A DNA stretch of 64,000 nucleotides from Moniliophthora roreri (GCA_001466705.2 LATX02000227.1:237402-301401); one strand, 5' to 3'. Positions 46,664 through 58,963 are shown, counted from the stretch's first letter. A program made the numbers and translations. The notes: a model not told the origin generated them from the letters alone.

Positions 46664-48460
46664 ATGCCCACCCTCGCTGAACTCACTATCTACATCCTTA
46701 CCGCGAATCACTGCTTCCACTCACGCTGTACCCATTCCCAATCTCGATCTCGTCAATATCGCCGGTCCTATCAGTGCCAGACAGCTTCCTAATGTCGGGC
46801 TCGCCAACATTGGCGACATCAGCACCGATCCTATCAACGCTCGTGGTGTCGGCCTTGTGAACCTTGGAAACGTCAAAGTCGGTTCTATCATGTTGGAATA
46901 GTCAACCTGGGCAACGTCACCTACGGGTCCTATCAGTGTCAAAGGCAGCTTCCCAAGGCTGAGCTTGTCAATGGTGCTGACATCGCGACCGGTGAAGTCA
47001 GTGCTCCTCACTCCTCACGTTGACGAGATCGTGGAGATCCTGGAAAAAGCGACTTTTCCTCGGTGTGCGGGATGCGTCTGGATGCAATATAATCAACGGT
47101 GCTACAAGTCAAGTTCGGCCTCTTCTTCAGAAGATTGGTGTGTCCGGCTTTGCTTTGACGAGTTTTTGATCATACTGACGCTACCATAGGCTCCCTTCAG
47201 GCTAACGATCTTACTACGGGCACTATTGGCCCAACCGTTGTTGAAGTGAACCCTACTCCCTCTACTACCATCGACAAGGTCAAGGCGTAGGCTAGTGTCA
47301 GCATAAACGCTTCCGGCGATGTCTTTGCTTCTGACGTTCCTGATGTCACGGCTCCTCCTGTGAATGTAAGTCACAACATTGTCTTTCATGGTCTGCTGCT
47401 AACAATCCTTGGTCTACGGGCCATCTTCAGCACCCTGGGAGATGCCCTGAAGCATACAAGCTCTGCCAATGTCCAGTCTGTAAACGATCTCTTCTCTGGT
47501 TCATGGTATGTCACTGTTAGCTCGCTTTGGTGCCGGATGCGTACTGATATTGGTTCTTATTTGTTAGCAATCCTTTGATGGACTTTTGCAATCTGTTAAC
47601 AGCTCCGTCGGCGGTACCTTTACCTCGGCGGTCACGCCTCAGATCAGTATAACACGCTCGGAGTGATCTCGCAACTTCGCAGCCCTAGCAACCCTGACTT
47701 CTTGGGTAACCTCGTCGGAAAAGCCACTTCCGCCTCATGCTCGTCATGCGTGACTTACTATCAACGATGCTATGAATCAAGTCCAGCCGCTCCTTCAGAA
47801 GATTGGTGAGTGTCACTTATTACTCTGAATGCTTGGCCATATCAACCTCTTTGCAGGTTCCCTTCAAGCTAACAATATCACCACTGTCAATCTCAGCCCT
47901 ACTGTGGCTGAAGTGAGCACCGTACTCTCCGCTACGCCTTGATCAATGCGAGCATGAGCGGCTCAGGTGGTGTCTCTGCCATGTTACCGCGCCTCTTTTG
48001 AACGTAAGTCCTATGTTGTTCATCGTTAACAACTCTTGCTTGCGCGTGTCGATGTACAGACTGTCATCAGCACTCTCAGAGATGCCGTGAAGCTTGCCAC
48101 TCCTGACAACCTCCAGACCTTTACCAGCCTATTTTCTCGTTCATGGTACGTTCATTCCAAAGCATTAAATCGACGGCTTACCTCCCTTCTGACTCAATAG
48201 CAATCCTCTCGGTGGTCTCCTGCAATCTGTCAACATCCTTGTCGGAGGCGACTTCATCCCGATGGTTACTCCGACGATTGGCAACACTTTCGGTATATCC
48301 TCCACACTCAGTGGTGCAGGTAGCTTTGACTTTTTGGATCAATTCAACGTACAAGACCTTTCTGGAAAGGTTGCTGCTAGCCTGTCTGGAAACATGTAAG
48401 CCATACATACCCTGGTTGTAATGGGCCTAGTGTAGATTGGGTTCCCTAGATTCCAGACGC
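46664..48460 (+). pseudogene. Decayed gene with two kinds of internal repeats, function unknown
   Basis: The first part (about 46730-46990) repeats a roughly 20-residue unit of the type VGLxNxGxIxxxxI (VGLANIGDISTDPI, VGLVNLGNVKVGSI, VGIVNLGNVTYGSI), the last after a frame change. The second part has larger modules that occur two to three times: INGATSQVRPLLQKIG (47090) and INDAMNQVQPLLQKIG (47765); SLQANDLTTGTIGPTVVEV (47190) and its twin at 47860; LRDAV/LGDAL blocks at 47440 and 48075; GGLLQSVN at 48215. Each module is bounded by intron-like GTAAGT and CAG sites. Stops and frame changes break both parts. It recalls repeat-containing secreted proteins of agaricomycetes, but that is a guess. 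Confidence 0.4.
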
Positions 48461-49183
48461 TGATACGCTTAGAGCACTATTGTACACCAGGTTTGCTACC
48501 CAACAGTTGTCACAGCTATTATACATGTGTCCTTCGTCATCGGCACTGTGATTGAAAATTGTCAGGCCGGAGGCGGATTGCGTTGAATGACGTGTATTTA
48601 TTATCGGAACATGACAGTATTCGCTGTCATCCAATAGTTGGCTTCGATGAGAGGGAATTCTGATCTTGAGATGGATTGCTCAGCTCATGTTACACCAGGC
48701 CGCTGTTTGACTGACATGACTAGAGGAAACGTGGAGCAGTCCATGTAGATTTTATATAATTCGCCCCAGCTTTGCAACCCCGACACGTTATAATGCGCAC
48801 CCTAACCACCGCACATCATCGCCGTGTCAGGGTACCTTTATTATTCTCATGGTGACCTTTATTATTCTCCTTCCCTTCTCCCACGTGCAGCGTTGTCCTC
48901 TATCCTCCCATCTGTTTGCTGATCTAATTATTAGCACTTTCTCTAGTACACTGCCTGATCATGATTACACCCCTATGGTCCCACTGCTGTTCATTGGTAA
49001 GTGTGCATAATTATCAGGGTGGGCATGTCCTGATCACCAGTTTTTGTAGATTCTGTCTCATTATCATTCACCCCCAGTGTGCAAATTATTATTTGATCTT
49101 CGGTTCCTAGGTACGTACGATTTATCATTCTGTTTGACCTAGGCTCATTATCATTGGTACTCAGCTCCCCTACTCCGGATACC

Positions 49184-50777
49184 GGACTCATTATCATTTG
49201 ACCCCGGTTAATACAACCCCAGCGCTCATCTATGAATAGCCCTTGACAGCCAGCAATCACAAGCGAAACTTCCTTATTTCATCGCCTGCATCCTATGTTG
49301 CATCGAACTTCATTTCTTGGAGTCTAAGGTACGTGTTATTCACTATTTTACAGATCCAGTCTCATTATCAGTGTTTCTATGCCTTGGCTGCTTCCGGTGC
49401 ACTGTTTTCGGTCGTTGCCGGTGGCTTGAACCTTGAAGATTTTCAGCTGTATAGTACTCGGCAATGACCGGGAACATATCTCGAAGCCCAGCCTTACTTC
49501 TCGCAGCGACCAGCCCAACATGGACGATTGACACTCAATATTCGGGCCTTGGATGCAATTGCGCTAAGAGTTGGGTATTTTGAAGGGATTAAAGGTGTGT
49601 GTGCTCTACTTTATCCATATATTTAATAAACTGACTGGTTACTTTTATTTTCAGTCATTGAGAATCGAATCTGCATCAGGTATTCAGTCGCATCCATGGT
49701 GGCTCTGCTCGTCCTTTGGAATTCACACTGTCGTTTGCCCCAATACCAATGATGACAGGTCTTTCTCCCTGGTACCACCCATGCTGTGTAGAGAACCCAC
49801 CTTGTACATATATATCCAATATACACTTCTCCCATCATTCCACTTCCACATGCTCGCTGTGAACCCTCGACAGGACTACAAAAACGACCATTCCTGAGCC
49901 TTCGTGAGGTGATTTACTGATTAGTCTTCATCCTGTACAGCGCCTATCTACCTTCTATGTAACGTTCATCAAGGATTCCTGAATTGTTTGGGGAAGGCCA
50001 CTCTCGAGACAAGAATGGGGTACAAATTCCACAAGCGCTGAATAAACGCTCGGGATTGAACTACGTCCGGCTCATCGGAATTAGTTTTCGGGAGGAACTT
50101 TCCTCGTACATATCCACCACACCATTTGCAGACTTAGCAAACATTACCATTCGAGTCGGAACATAAAAGAGGACCAACTGAGTGCTCCTGGTGCTATTAG
50201 ATCCTCAAATGAAAACGTCAAGCGGCACGCAAGCTCAGAAAGGCTTTCATTCGCACTTTACTTACAATTTGTACGTCTCAATAGCTGCAAAGTTATCCCC
50301 TCCCACGCTAGCAACAGAGTCAACTGAATATCATGTCAAAAAGCATTGGAAGTTGTTCAATCCATACCTGTAGCCCGTGGACGTTCGCGCACACGCGCAG
50401 GATATCTGAAACTACAGCCAGTCTCCCCAAGCATTCTTACCATAACGGGTAAGAGCCAACCAAAAAAGGCAATTAATATTTCCAAATTTGACAACACTAA
50501 TGAGATATGCACATGCGACGCTTATCGACCTCCGCTGAGAAACCAAACTGCAGCTGAGAGTCATTCAATGTTGCTTGTATTGCCTGAAGGCTTCAGGGGA
50601 ATATTTCCATACCCAAAAAAGTGTAAACCACGAGAACGGAAGTTCCGAGGGCTCAAGAACATACGTTATAAACCAGGTATGTCATTTTCTACAATGGAAA
50701 TAGGATATGTTATATTGAGTAGTGATAGGTAGAATGCGAAGCATAGCAAGAGCAAGGGATAATATTTGTACGATGGG
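49184..50777. repeat. Direct duplication 3, copy A
   Basis: 1594 bp repeated with equal length at 50779-52372 on the other side of a single N (50778). I noticed one substitution (near 49496 and 51091). Same pattern as the other N joins. Confidence 0.85.
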
Positions 50778-50778
50778 N

Positions 50779-52372
50779 GGACTCATTATCATTTGACCCC
50801 GGTTAATACAACCCCAGCGCTCATCTATGAATAGCCCTTGACAGCCAGCAATCACAAGCGAAACTTCCTTATTTCATCGCCTGCATCCTATGTTGCATCG
50901 AACTTCATTTCTTGGAGTCTAAGGTACGTGTTATTCACTATTTTACAGATCCAGTCTCATTATCAGTGTTTCTATGCCTTGGCTGCTTCCGGTGCACTGT
51001 TTTCGGTCGTTGCCGGTGGCTTGAACCTTGAAGATTTTCAGCTGTATAGTACTCGGCAATGACCGGGAACATATCTCGAAGCCCAGCCTTACATCTCGCA
51101 GCGACCAGCCCAACATGGACGATTGACACTCAATATTCGGGCCTTGGATGCAATTGCGCTAAGAGTTGGGTATTTTGAAGGGATTAAAGGTGTGTGTGCT
51201 CTACTTTATCCATATATTTAATAAACTGACTGGTTACTTTTATTTTCAGTCATTGAGAATCGAATCTGCATCAGGTATTCAGTCGCATCCATGGTGGCTC
51301 TGCTCGTCCTTTGGAATTCACACTGTCGTTTGCCCCAATACCAATGATGACAGGTCTTTCTCCCTGGTACCACCCATGCTGTGTAGAGAACCCACCTTGT
51401 ACATATATATCCAATATACACTTCTCCCATCATTCCACTTCCACATGCTCGCTGTGAACCCTCGACAGGACTACAAAAACGACCATTCCTGAGCCTTCGT
51501 GAGGTGATTTACTGATTAGTCTTCATCCTGTACAGCGCCTATCTACCTTCTATGTAACGTTCATCAAGGATTCCTGAATTGTTTGGGGAAGGCCACTCTC
51601 GAGACAAGAATGGGGTACAAATTCCACAAGCGCTGAATAAACGCTCGGGATTGAACTACGTCCGGCTCATCGGAATTAGTTTTCGGGAGGAACTTTCCTC
51701 GTACATATCCACCACACCATTTGCAGACTTAGCAAACATTACCATTCGAGTCGGAACATAAAAGAGGACCAACTGAGTGCTCCTGGTGCTATTAGATCCT
51801 CAAATGAAAACGTCAAGCGGCACGCAAGCTCAGAAAGGCTTTCATTCGCACTTTACTTACAATTTGTACGTCTCAATAGCTGCAAAGTTATCCCCTCCCA
51901 CGCTAGCAACAGAGTCAACTGAATATCATGTCAAAAAGCATTGGAAGTTGTTCAATCCATACCTGTAGCCCGTGGACGTTCGCGCACACGCGCAGGATAT
52001 CTGAAACTACAGCCAGTCTCCCCAAGCATTCTTACCATAACGGGTAAGAGCCAACCAAAAAAGGCAATTAATATTTCCAAATTTGACAACACTAATGAGA
52101 TATGCACATGCGACGCTTATCGACCTCCGCTGAGAAACCAAACTGCAGCTGAGAGTCATTCAATGTTGCTTGTATTGCCTGAAGGCTTCAGGGGAATATT
52201 TCCATACCCAAAAAAGTGTAAACCACGAGAACGGAAGTTCCGAGGGCTCAAGAACATACGTTATAAACCAGGTATGTCATTTTCTACAATGGAAATAGGA
52301 TATGTTATATTGAGTAGTGATAGGTAGAATGCGAAGCATAGCAAGAGCAAGGGATAATATTTGTACGATGGG
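50779..52372. repeat. Direct duplication 3, copy B
   Basis: It repeats 49184-50777 and begins at the base after the N, inside the TIR element. Confidence 0.85.
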
Positions 52373-53810
52373 TATACATGTCTTCGATGCCTCATGTTTC
52401 AGCAGGATCGGTACTACATTAGATAACAACCAATTTGTCAGTTCAATGGGCACGCAAAAAACGATATGAGACGCACCTTCCAATCAACATTGTTACCTCC
52501 TCGCTGTCTGCCCAAGTGATGGTACTGACTACCCTCCTGCGGTGGGATGGGAGAAATGTCAAGGATGGTGCTTCGGGGGCCCCACGAGTTGGTTGAAATA
52601 TATGCTTGGGTGATTCCGAGAACTGTACAGCCCGAAGAGAGTTAAGGTTCACGGAGGCAGCCGAGACATCTGAAAGGTGTAAATTATAATGAGGCAATGT
52701 GCAGGAGAATGATAATAAGGCGCACCAATTGACGTGAAGGTTCGGGTTCAAATGATGCGGTGGGGCACTGGATACGAGAAGAGGTCAGATGATACTGAAT
52801 AATAATGCAATGCTGGTCAATAGCATCCATAATGAACAAATTTCACATTGCCGTAGTCACTCTTGAGCCAGCAGGGCTAGAGACGTGGTGCATGAGTGGC
52901 TGTATATGGTAAGGGGTTAGGGAGAGAATAAAAATGAGTGCAAGTATCTATGAATTATAAATGGTACACGCCACGGTGTAGAGAATAATGATAATGAGAC
53001 CGCTGGGCGCTACTGGACGAATGATAATGCGACGTAGGGGTAGAATTTGGTGGTGCTATGATAAAGTGTAAGTACAGATTGCAGGAGACATTGAGATAAC
53101 AAGGATACGTACCGTACAACACTACATGACAGGAAGGGACGTGAAAGGAGGAAGCAAGCATCCAACCGTGGAAAATGTCCATGTGTCATAACGCGTAACT
53201 GCCGAATTTGGCATTGCTGGCGTTTCCTGGTCTCCCACTTATTATTCGCACCCAGGGCGAATTATTGTTCGTTCCAAGGTATGCTTGCAAAAAGGACAGG
53301 AACAATTATCATTCATCAAGGCCTTACAAGATAGCGGGAACATTATAATGTGTCGGGGTTGCAAAGCTGGGGAGAATGAATAAAGTACTACATGGTATGC
53401 TGAAACGTGTGAGATCATACAGATTACAAGGTTTCAGTGTACTGATGCTGATTATTGACCAGTAATATCACTGCTACTCTAGATGATCACTCTACCATGT
53501 CAGCAACTTCTGGACCTGTCTCATCACTTGCTGTACCATTTCCATCACTTCATCAAGTGAATGTCCGTCGGATCAGCAGTCGTGTGGTGAAATTCAGAAT
53601 TTTCGGGTGGTTCCTGGTCTCCGAGCAGCCCGAATCTTTGTCAACTGGCACAGTGACCCAGTGTGATGGACCGTGACTTTTCGCCATAAATAAGGCCTCT
53701 GTGACCCGTGACTGATGAAGTGATCAAAATGATACAGTATACAATGCCCATTGATAGAGTCCAAATAATTGCTCTTTCTGTACACTTTTGGCAGAAAGGA
53801 AATTGAAGAG

Positions 53811-53818
53811 TATAAAAA
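53811..53818 (+). promoter_or_regulatory. TATA box of the second CpG-poor seven-TM copy
   Basis: TATAAAAA lies 43 bp before ATG 53861, equivalent to the box at 3-10. Confidence 0.55.
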
Positions 53819-53860
53819 GCAGGTCAGTCTATTACATCCCTCATACTGTGACTGTGTATC

Positions 53861-55416
53861 ATGTCCAACTCCTCTGTAACAGAAGAAGATATTGGATATT
53901 TTGCTTCAACCACCAATATCCTGGTGAAGCCAATGGCAAATTTCACTGTATGTTTTCTTTTCATATCTGTTCCCTCTTTCTCAGCATTCCCCCATTTCTC
54001 TAGGTTATGTTTTATATCCATGGTAAAGTCAAACACCTCAGCACAGTCACTACAGAGACCTGATCTGCAACCCATGCCAGGCATCTACACAGTCCTGTTC
54101 ATCATTTCACTCCATATTCTCATCTGCCGACAAGATTGCCCAAACAGAGTGTTCTATATGCTCTTCACCATAGTGCTCTTTACCCTGACAAGTGCATATA
54201 ATGCTGTGCAGACCTTTGGCTATGCCTCCCAAGCAACTCTAGAGTTTACCTTTACCAAAAATCAAGATTGGGCATCATTTTTGGCATTTTTGCAACATAA
54301 TGATGCAAAGACAATCATACTGTATGTAAGGAAGTTAATTATATGGACTTGCTATAACTGATAGTGCTCTAGTGGCTTTGAAATGGTTCTGCCATTATGC
54401 CTTGTGTAAGCCCATTTCCTTTGTGTATTTAAATTTACTAACTAGTCCATTTGAGATAGGACTATGGCAGATTTAATGCCAGTATGCCCCTCATAGTAAT
54501 CCTGGCTTATGAATTCCCACACTTACTCTTGAATCTACTCAGCTCCACCACTGTTATGTGATATGGGGCTCATCCAAATGGATTGCATTCCCATTTATCT
54601 TCATGGTGCTTTCACTAGCTAGTAAGTGTTCTCTCAGTTCAGTTGCATCACTGAGCTCATTCTGGTACTGGTACTAGTCTGTGAGATTGTTGCCTCTGCA
54701 TTTGTAGTCATTGGTGCCAGCAACACTGCTGATCCAGCAAAAGTACAACTATACCTTCAGGGTGATACTATAGACACTGCATTCTGGCTTGCAGATATGG
54801 GTGTTAATATCATTTTGACATTGCTGACAGGTCAATCCCATCTGATCTGTGAAAACTTGACATTAACTTACTTCCTGCAGCTGGTCGAATATGGTGGATC
54901 ACCTGAGAAGCACGGAAATATTTGGGACCTGCCATTAAAACCAAGTATAACACAATCATAGCTATCATGTATGTTTTTCAACTCTCCCTCAGTTTAGACT
55001 CATTCTCACATGTAGCTTATTAGACTTGAGAGTGGGATTCTCTACCCCATCTTTGTTATTGCTGGCATTGTTTACAGTGAATTGGCTTATCCAGAAGATC
55101 ATGGTTCAACACCTTTTGATCTGCTTGCTGTCTCATATCAAATTGCAGTATGTCAGGTGTTCCTTTTTTGTTGTCAACAAATTTAAAATGCTGCTTATAG
55201 GGAATTGCCCCAACATTGATCATTATATGGGCAGCCAGTGGCAAAACTGTTGAATATACAAATGCAAACCAAGCTATGTCATCTCTTCACTTTGCCAATG
55301 GTGCAGCCCCAGGATCTACAAATTCAAATACCAGACCACATGTACAGACAGTTGACATTGAGGCCAGGGTGTCAGTGGAGAGAATTCATTATCCAGATGA
55401 GGGAAATTCTGTATAG
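53861..55416 (+). pseudogene. Orphan seven-TM protein copy P2, one nonsense codon
   Basis: The exon plan equals that of copy P1: exon 1 is again 87 nt (53861-53947), with the same splice positions, and exon 3 reads VLFIISLHILI ... NQDWASFLAFLQH. Exon 5 has CYVIWGSSKWIAFPF, exon 6 ends LTLLT, exon 8 has ESGILYPIF and exon 9 GIAPTLIII, ending at TAG 55414-55416. The only lesion I see is TGA at 54904-54906 in exon 7, where P1 has AGA after a shared Trp-Trp-Ile; CGA to TGA would explain it. The whole unit including 600 bp of 3' flank is a duplicate of 1-2225. A truncated product of about 200 residues is possible. Confidence 0.7.
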
Positions 55417-56455
55417 ATTATCTTAGTATCTATTGCTATTACTATGAACCCAGTTTCTGAATTCTGTGTGCAGAGTCCAAACATAATACATGATGGAGTC
55501 TCAATGACCAGTGGCATAGACAGGTAGAGCAGTTAGATGATGTTGAGTACATCTCAACATCTGCAGAGCCCAAGATGGAATGTTTGGAGACAAAAATGGT
55601 CAAGATGGGTGTATGAGTCACTCAGCCAACTGTGATTCTTGCAGTGCCAAACTTGCTGACCATCTGGTGTTTCATTGGCATCCATCAGGACATTGGGTGC
55701 TCAAAATTTGAATATTTGAATGGTTAATATGGGAGAGACTGTGTTGGCCATGTGTGATGTTTCATTAGGTTCCGAGGCAACTTTGACACCTTCTAAACAT
55801 GTGGGATAGCAGGCAAGACACTGAAAACAATGTTGTTTGTCATTTTTTTGGGTCCAGGTGCTGCGGTAACCTGTTCTTGGTGATCAAGAATCCAAGTTTG
55901 GAGTCTTTGGACAGGGTAATCAGTAGATAGAAATTACTCAGGGCATGATTGAGTCTTTACTGAAGATGGAGTGGATATCATAAGCTGGCTGTGTGCTCCT
56001 AGCTGAGAGAGAGGTTCAAGTACCAGTGGAGGAGTAGCTAGGAGTCTGAAATGAACCAGAGATCATTATTGGAGCAAGAATCTGCTTGTAAACTAACACT
56101 GAAGTCATTCAAGTATCATGCTTTAGCTGAGATGAAGCCTGAGCAATAGTTATCAGCCCAAATTGATGTCACTATCATATGCAAAGGACCCTTGCATGAC
56201 GTGGCGGTATTGAGCATGTTGGGAACCTAATGAGGCTTCTTCTGGCACAGTGCCCAAAAGTGCGAGTCTAGTGTCTGAAGATCTGCTTACTCCCCAGATT
56301 TATGATGTTGCAGTGAAGGAAGAGCCTGTCTAGTATGGTCCATGAATAAGATGGAAGAACAAAAGTTGGTGAAATGGTTCTGGTGAGGCTGAGAGCCAAC
56401 TGCTGCAGTTGAGAGAATGGAAGAAACATTAGAAGTATGCAGCCATAGCTATAAG
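55417..56455. repeat. Duplicated 3' flank and AT-rich spacer
   Basis: Positions 55417 to about 56035 align with 1607 to about 2225. The remaining 420 bp up to the solo LTR show no gene. Confidence 0.5.
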
Positions 56456-57024
56456 TGTTACAGTTTTTCTGTCAGATGCTTTTTCTTCATCAATTTTTCA
56501 CCGCTTTTCTCTGTATTACCATTCTGGGCAAATTAGCACCCAACACTATGCTTCTTCTTAACATCTGGACTCATCCACATTCCCAGCTCCCTTTTCCTTC
56601 TTCGATATTTATGACATCAGGATGATTTCACCTTATTCTATCAGTTTCTATCTCTTTCTGATGACATCGCTTATGATGTCAAGTTCTTTATTTATGACTT
56701 CATTGACATTCTACTATGTTCCATCACTTTCTACTTGTTTAGCAAACAACTAAGTCGATCTCACAGTTGTATCCAAACGAGTACTCACAAAGGATGTATA
56801 AGTAGATAGTTTTCTGGGTCTAAGCTCTTCAGCTTGACCTAGTTTAATCAAACTTGTGTCTAGTCAACGAACGAACTTCTGAACTCTAGCTTTTCTCAAG
56901 CTAGCTCTCTAACTTGAACTTTACTCCTTCAGGAAGGGAATCTTCCTTTCTTGTCGAAGTAAACTCCGCATCACTATGTCAAGTGGTGTTGAGTTGTTGT
57001 CATTGCTGCGCAAGTAACGTAACA
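56456..57024 (+). repeat. Solo LTR of the element 2 family (569 bp)
   Basis: It starts TGTTACAG and ends GTAACA, flanked by a perfect 5-bp duplication ATAAG (56451-56455 and 57025-57029), so it is a true solo LTR left by LTR recombination. It carries the self-primer 12-mer at 56829-56840 and matches the start of the 3' LTR at 63891 and the partial LTR at 57393. Confidence 0.85.
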
Positions 57025-57391
57025 ATAAGAGATTCAGTAGAAAATATAATAATAGCATAGATGCCACAGTCAAAGGGAACAGCTGCTGAGTCATAAATTT
57101 GCTGTCAGAGCCACAGTTGAACTGGAGGAATTGCAGAGTTAGCAGGCTTGGGTACATGGTCATTTTACCAAAAATAGATTGTTGACTGGAGTTGCTCAAC
57201 CTTTCTTTTTCTATGATGATGATGATCATCATCATACTGCTTTCTTTTCTCCCACTGCCAGTCATTCATTTTTTTTTGCTTGAACATTATTGTAAACAGT
57301 AAGCAACACCTTTTCTTCATTGTCAGCAATCCCTTTTTAACACCTTTGCTGTTGTCAACAGCCACCAGTAGCAAGTACATTTTGGCAAAAA
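57025..57391. other. AT-rich spacer up to an assembly gap
   Basis: No gene. An imperfect ATG/CAT palindrome (57213-57235) is the only structure. It ends at the N at 57392. Confidence 0.4.
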
Positions 57392-57392
57392 N
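57392..57392. other. Single-N assembly join that truncates element 2
   Basis: The base after the N starts inside an LTR, at the point matching about 56741 of the solo LTR, so about 285 bp of the 5' LTR of element 2 are missing. The other single Ns are at 19393, 24716 and 50778, each followed by a repeat of earlier sequence. Confidence 0.8.
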
Positions 57393-57671
57393 ACAACAAT
57401 GTCGATCTCAAGTTTGTATCCAAACGAGTAACTACAAGGGATGTATAAGTAGATAGTTTTCTGGGTCTAAGCTCTTCAGCTTGACCTAGTTTAATCAAAC
57501 TTGTGTCTAGTCAACGAACGAACTTCTGAACTCTAGCTTTTCCTAAGCTAGCTCTCTAACTTGAACTTTACTCCTTCAGGAAGGGAATTCTCCTTTCTTG
57601 TCGAAGTTAACTCCGCATCACTACGTCAAGTGGCGTTGAGTTGTTGTCATTGCTGCGCAAGTAACGTAACA
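57393..57671 (+). repeat. 5' LTR of element 2 (3' part only)
   Basis: It matches the solo LTR from about 56741 to 57024 and ends GTAACA. TATAAG at 57444 and the predicted RNA start TCAGCTTGACCT at 57476-57487 keep the spacing of element 1. Confidence 0.88.
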
Positions 57672-57673
57672 AA

Positions 57674-57685
57674 AGGTCAAGCTGA
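57674..57685 (+). other. Self-complementary primer-binding site of element 2
   Basis: AGGTCAAGCTGA lies two bases after the LTR and is the exact reverse complement of 57476-57487. Confidence 0.65.
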
Positions 57686-57688
57686 TCG

Positions 57689-58963
57689 TTGCCGACCTAC
57701 CCAGGTTTAGGCACCACCGCTTATCGAAACACAACTCCCCCGAGGGCTCCCTTTACGGCAGCCGAAGAATCCGATCTCGACGATCAACTTAAAGTAGCTG
57801 AACAGCTGCTGAACCCCGACCCTGAACGAACCCCACGCCGAATTACATGTAGCCAGCGGAGAGAAGCAATTGAAGGTCTTCAACAAGAAAGAACAGAACC
57901 TGAAGCTAAGTCTTCCGAACCAGAACCCTTTGACGAATATCACAATTTATTCCATACCCTGACCCCAGAAATGACGACCCTAAGCGGAAGCGCTGTTGCT
58001 TCAGACGTTAAACCAAAAGTGGAACATGACGACACTGACGAACAATGGGCCCGGACTATTTCCACGGCCGTATTACAAACAATTGATGACAAAAAGGACG
58101 AAGCCAGCAAGGGACCGACTCCGGACCCTTTCATGGGAAAACAATCAGACACCCGCCGCTTTCTCCTCGACCTCGAACTTTATTTCGCAATGAACCCAGT
58201 TAAAGCAAACACCGACGAGAAAAAGAAGATGCTTCTGTTGTCACTGGTGAAAGGAAACACTAGTGAATGGAAGCAAAGGGAAACAATGAAGTTATTCCCT
58301 GAAGATGATGATCCTGAAGAAAAGAAGAAAGCTGCCGAAGAAATGTGGAGTAGCTTCAAACAAAGATTCCGAAATGAATGGCAACCCGTCAACGTTGTCA
58401 GAGAAGCGCAGACGAAAATCGAACAGATCAAAATGACGGATAGAGCCGACGAATATGTCAATCGATTCCACCTTATTGCGATGGATACTAAGTACGATGA
58501 TGAAGCCCTTATGAGATTCTTCAGGGAAGGACTCCCAGAATCTTTACAAAACAAGATCATGCTCCAAACAGAAGGAGAACCCGAAACTTTGGAAGACTGG
58601 TACAAACTGGCGATCAGATACGATAACCAATACAAACTGGTCATGGCCAATAGGAAGAAGAAAGAGCCGATTAAGCCAAAGATTGCCCAAAAGGAGAAGG
58701 AGGTCACGATCGGACAAATGCTGTCCAAATCAGATAAGAAAGATTACATGATTGCAGGGAAGTGTTTCCGCTGTGCCAAAATCGGTCACGTCTCACAAGA
58801 TTGTCCCACCAGAGGACAAACTCAACAAACTCCACTGCCCAAATACGAACCAAAGAAGCTCTCACCACGAGACGCATTCACCAAGATCCACGCACTGATT
58901 GCCGAACAAGGAGAAAAAGAACAAGAAGAGATCTTTGATCTCATGGGGAAAGAGGGTTTTTGA
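57689..58963 (+). CDS. gag: gag of element 2, open frame
   Basis: The frame is open for 424 codons to TGA 58961-58963. The first in-frame ATG is at 57971, whereas the corresponding element 1 frame starts further upstream, so the original start may have been lost or be non-AUG. The product would be the capsid/nucleocapsid polyprotein: an acidic, Pro-rich N-terminus; a gag capsid region (about 58130-58640) sharing DTRRFLLDLELYFAMNP and MTDRADEY with the family; a Lys-rich linker; one zinc knuckle CFRCAKIGHVSQDC near 58763-58804; and the terminal KEGF codons that make the slippery site. It is the only internal frame of elements 1 and 2 without a stop. Confidence 0.85.
   Translation: MPTYPGLGTTAYRNTTPPRAPFTAAEESDLDDQLKVAEQLLNPDPERTPRRITCSQRREAIEGLQQERTEPEAKSSEPEPFDEYHNLFHTLTPEMTTLSGSAVASDVKPKVEHDDTDEQWARTISTAVLQTIDDKKDEASKGPTPDPFMGKQSDTRRFLLDLELYFAMNPVKANTDEKKKMLLLSLVKGNTSEWKQRETMKLFPEDDDPEEKKKAAEEMWSSFKQRFRNEWQPVNVVREAQTKIEQIKMTDRADEYVNRFHLIAMDTKYDDEALMRFFREGLPESLQNKIMLQTEGEPETLEDWYKLAIRYDNQYKLVMANRKKKEPIKPKIAQKEKEVTIGQMLSKSDKKDYMIAGKCFRCAKIGHVSQDCPTRGQTQQTPLPKYEPKKLSPRDAFTKIHALIAEQGEKEQEEIFDLMGKEGF

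Larger units (their letters stand above)
48759..53377. mobile_element. TIR-bounded DNA-transposon-like element without recognisable transposase
   Basis: Terminal inverted repeats at 48759-48795 and 53341-53377 match at 35 of 37 positions (core CCCCAGCTTTGCAACCCC). Inside both ends an 11-mer TCATTATCATT recurs in opposite orientation: 49058, 49145 and 49188 on the left, and its exact reverse complement at 52986, with a near copy at 53020, on the right. The as-assembled length is 4.6 kb, but 1.6 kb is an N-joined duplication, so the true length is about 3.0 kb. Open frames inside (longest 128 codons, 50346-50732 and its copy) match nothing I know. No target duplication was found. Probably a non-autonomous element; superfamily undetermined. 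Confidence 0.6.

Noticed and set aside
57213..57235. ATG/CAT repeat forming a near-palindrome
   Set aside because: A simple trinucleotide repeat in AT-rich spacer; no sign of function.
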